From NCBI GenBank assembly GCA_012514835.1, contig JAAYZM010000186.1, positions 1 through 5,210 on the forward strand: a DNA stretch of 5,210 bases, in the 5' to 3' direction. A program made the position numbers and the translations under genes. How positions within the stretch are numbered: the stretch's first letter is position 1; the number at the start of each line of letters is the position of its first letter. The notes beneath the pieces are model-generated. The model worked only from the letters and a program-made list of their open reading frames with translations, was not told the DNA's origin and did no database searches. Source of the stretch: Actinomycetales bacterium. Its GTDB lineage: Bacteria; Actinomycetota; Actinomycetes; Actinomycetales; Cellulomonadaceae. Positions 5,065 through 5,210 of the stretch are shown here, piece after piece.

Positions 5065-5210
5065 ATGCAAGGCCGGGCGGTGGCGCAAGCGCGATCGCCC
5101 CCTACGGCTCACCGCCGCCCTCCCACTCGAGGCGGGCAAGCCCTAGTGGATCGGTCGCGCTGTGGGCCATTTCACCGCCGCAGTACGTGTGCCGCCCTTC
5201 AAGAGGCGGA
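5065..5210 (+). pseudogene. Possible degraded IS481-type transposase N-terminal fragment
   Basis: The frame from ATG 5065 stays open to the window edge. Its later part reads GGQALVDRSRCGPFHRRST, which resembles the GEAGLVDRSSRPH-type segment just after the helix-turn-helix in IS481-family transposases. The preceding residues (ARSPPTAHRRPPTR) loosely recall the NAPLTP-GRLRLAR opening, but the helix-turn-helix between them is missing, as if deleted. No ribosome binding site or IS terminal repeat is identified. The match is from memory of the family and is weak; chance in GC-rich DNA is a serious alternative. Otherwise this 3' stretch shows nothing recognisable. Confidence 0.2.

Noticed and set aside
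5020..5139. 40-residue N-terminal extension of the second VOC protein
   Set aside because: The VOC fold begins at the ATG at 5019. The extension is Arg/Ser-rich with no motif and would place the TACCGT box inside the gene.

Overview
The window is GC-rich throughout, its genes have G or C at nearly every third codon position, and GTG starts are frequent. With TANNNT -10 boxes placed right at start codons, this points to a high-GC Actinomycetota chromosome. A member of the Micrococcales such as a Cellulomonas relative is a reasonable guess, but no marker gene proves it. It reads as an ordinary stretch of small single-gene or two-gene units in alternating orientation. I see no complete mobile element, CRISPR array, RNA gene, or recognisable defence or biosynthetic cluster.

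Layout, left to right. (1) 1-258 (+): C-terminal end of an unrecognised protein, followed after 41 bases by an SRPBCC/START-fold protein (300-797, +). (2) 866-1620 (-): two small acidic proteins of unknown function, joined by a 4-base GTGA stop/start overlap. Each is preceded by the same 13-bp motif, which contains a -10-like TAGGCT. (3) 1681-2559 (+): a class I SAM-dependent methyltransferase, divergent from the pair across only 60 bases. (4) 2568-3987 (-): a WYL-domain (YafY-like) transcription regulator, then a short left-handed beta-helix protein 22 bases downstream, probably one operon. (5) 4091-4513 (+): a PhnB-like VOC protein, divergent from the WYL gene. Their 103-base shared region holds a CTGTC-N3-GACAG palindrome, a second looser inverted pair and a 7-bp G/C hairpin. 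(6) 4588-5019 (-): a second VOC/glyoxalase-fold protein of another subfamily. (7) 5020-5210: a promoter, then a stretch whose + strand reading faintly resembles an IS481-type transposase fragment.

The clearest functional unit is the WYL regulator with its divergent VOC gene: the regulator probably senses a ligand and controls the VOC gene and itself from the shared region. The most distinctive protein is the beta-helix protein, with 18 hexapeptide repeats in unbroken register and only one histidine. The most distinctive DNA signal is the repeated leaderless-type start module in front of the two unknown acidic proteins. Nothing here can firmly be called a new system.
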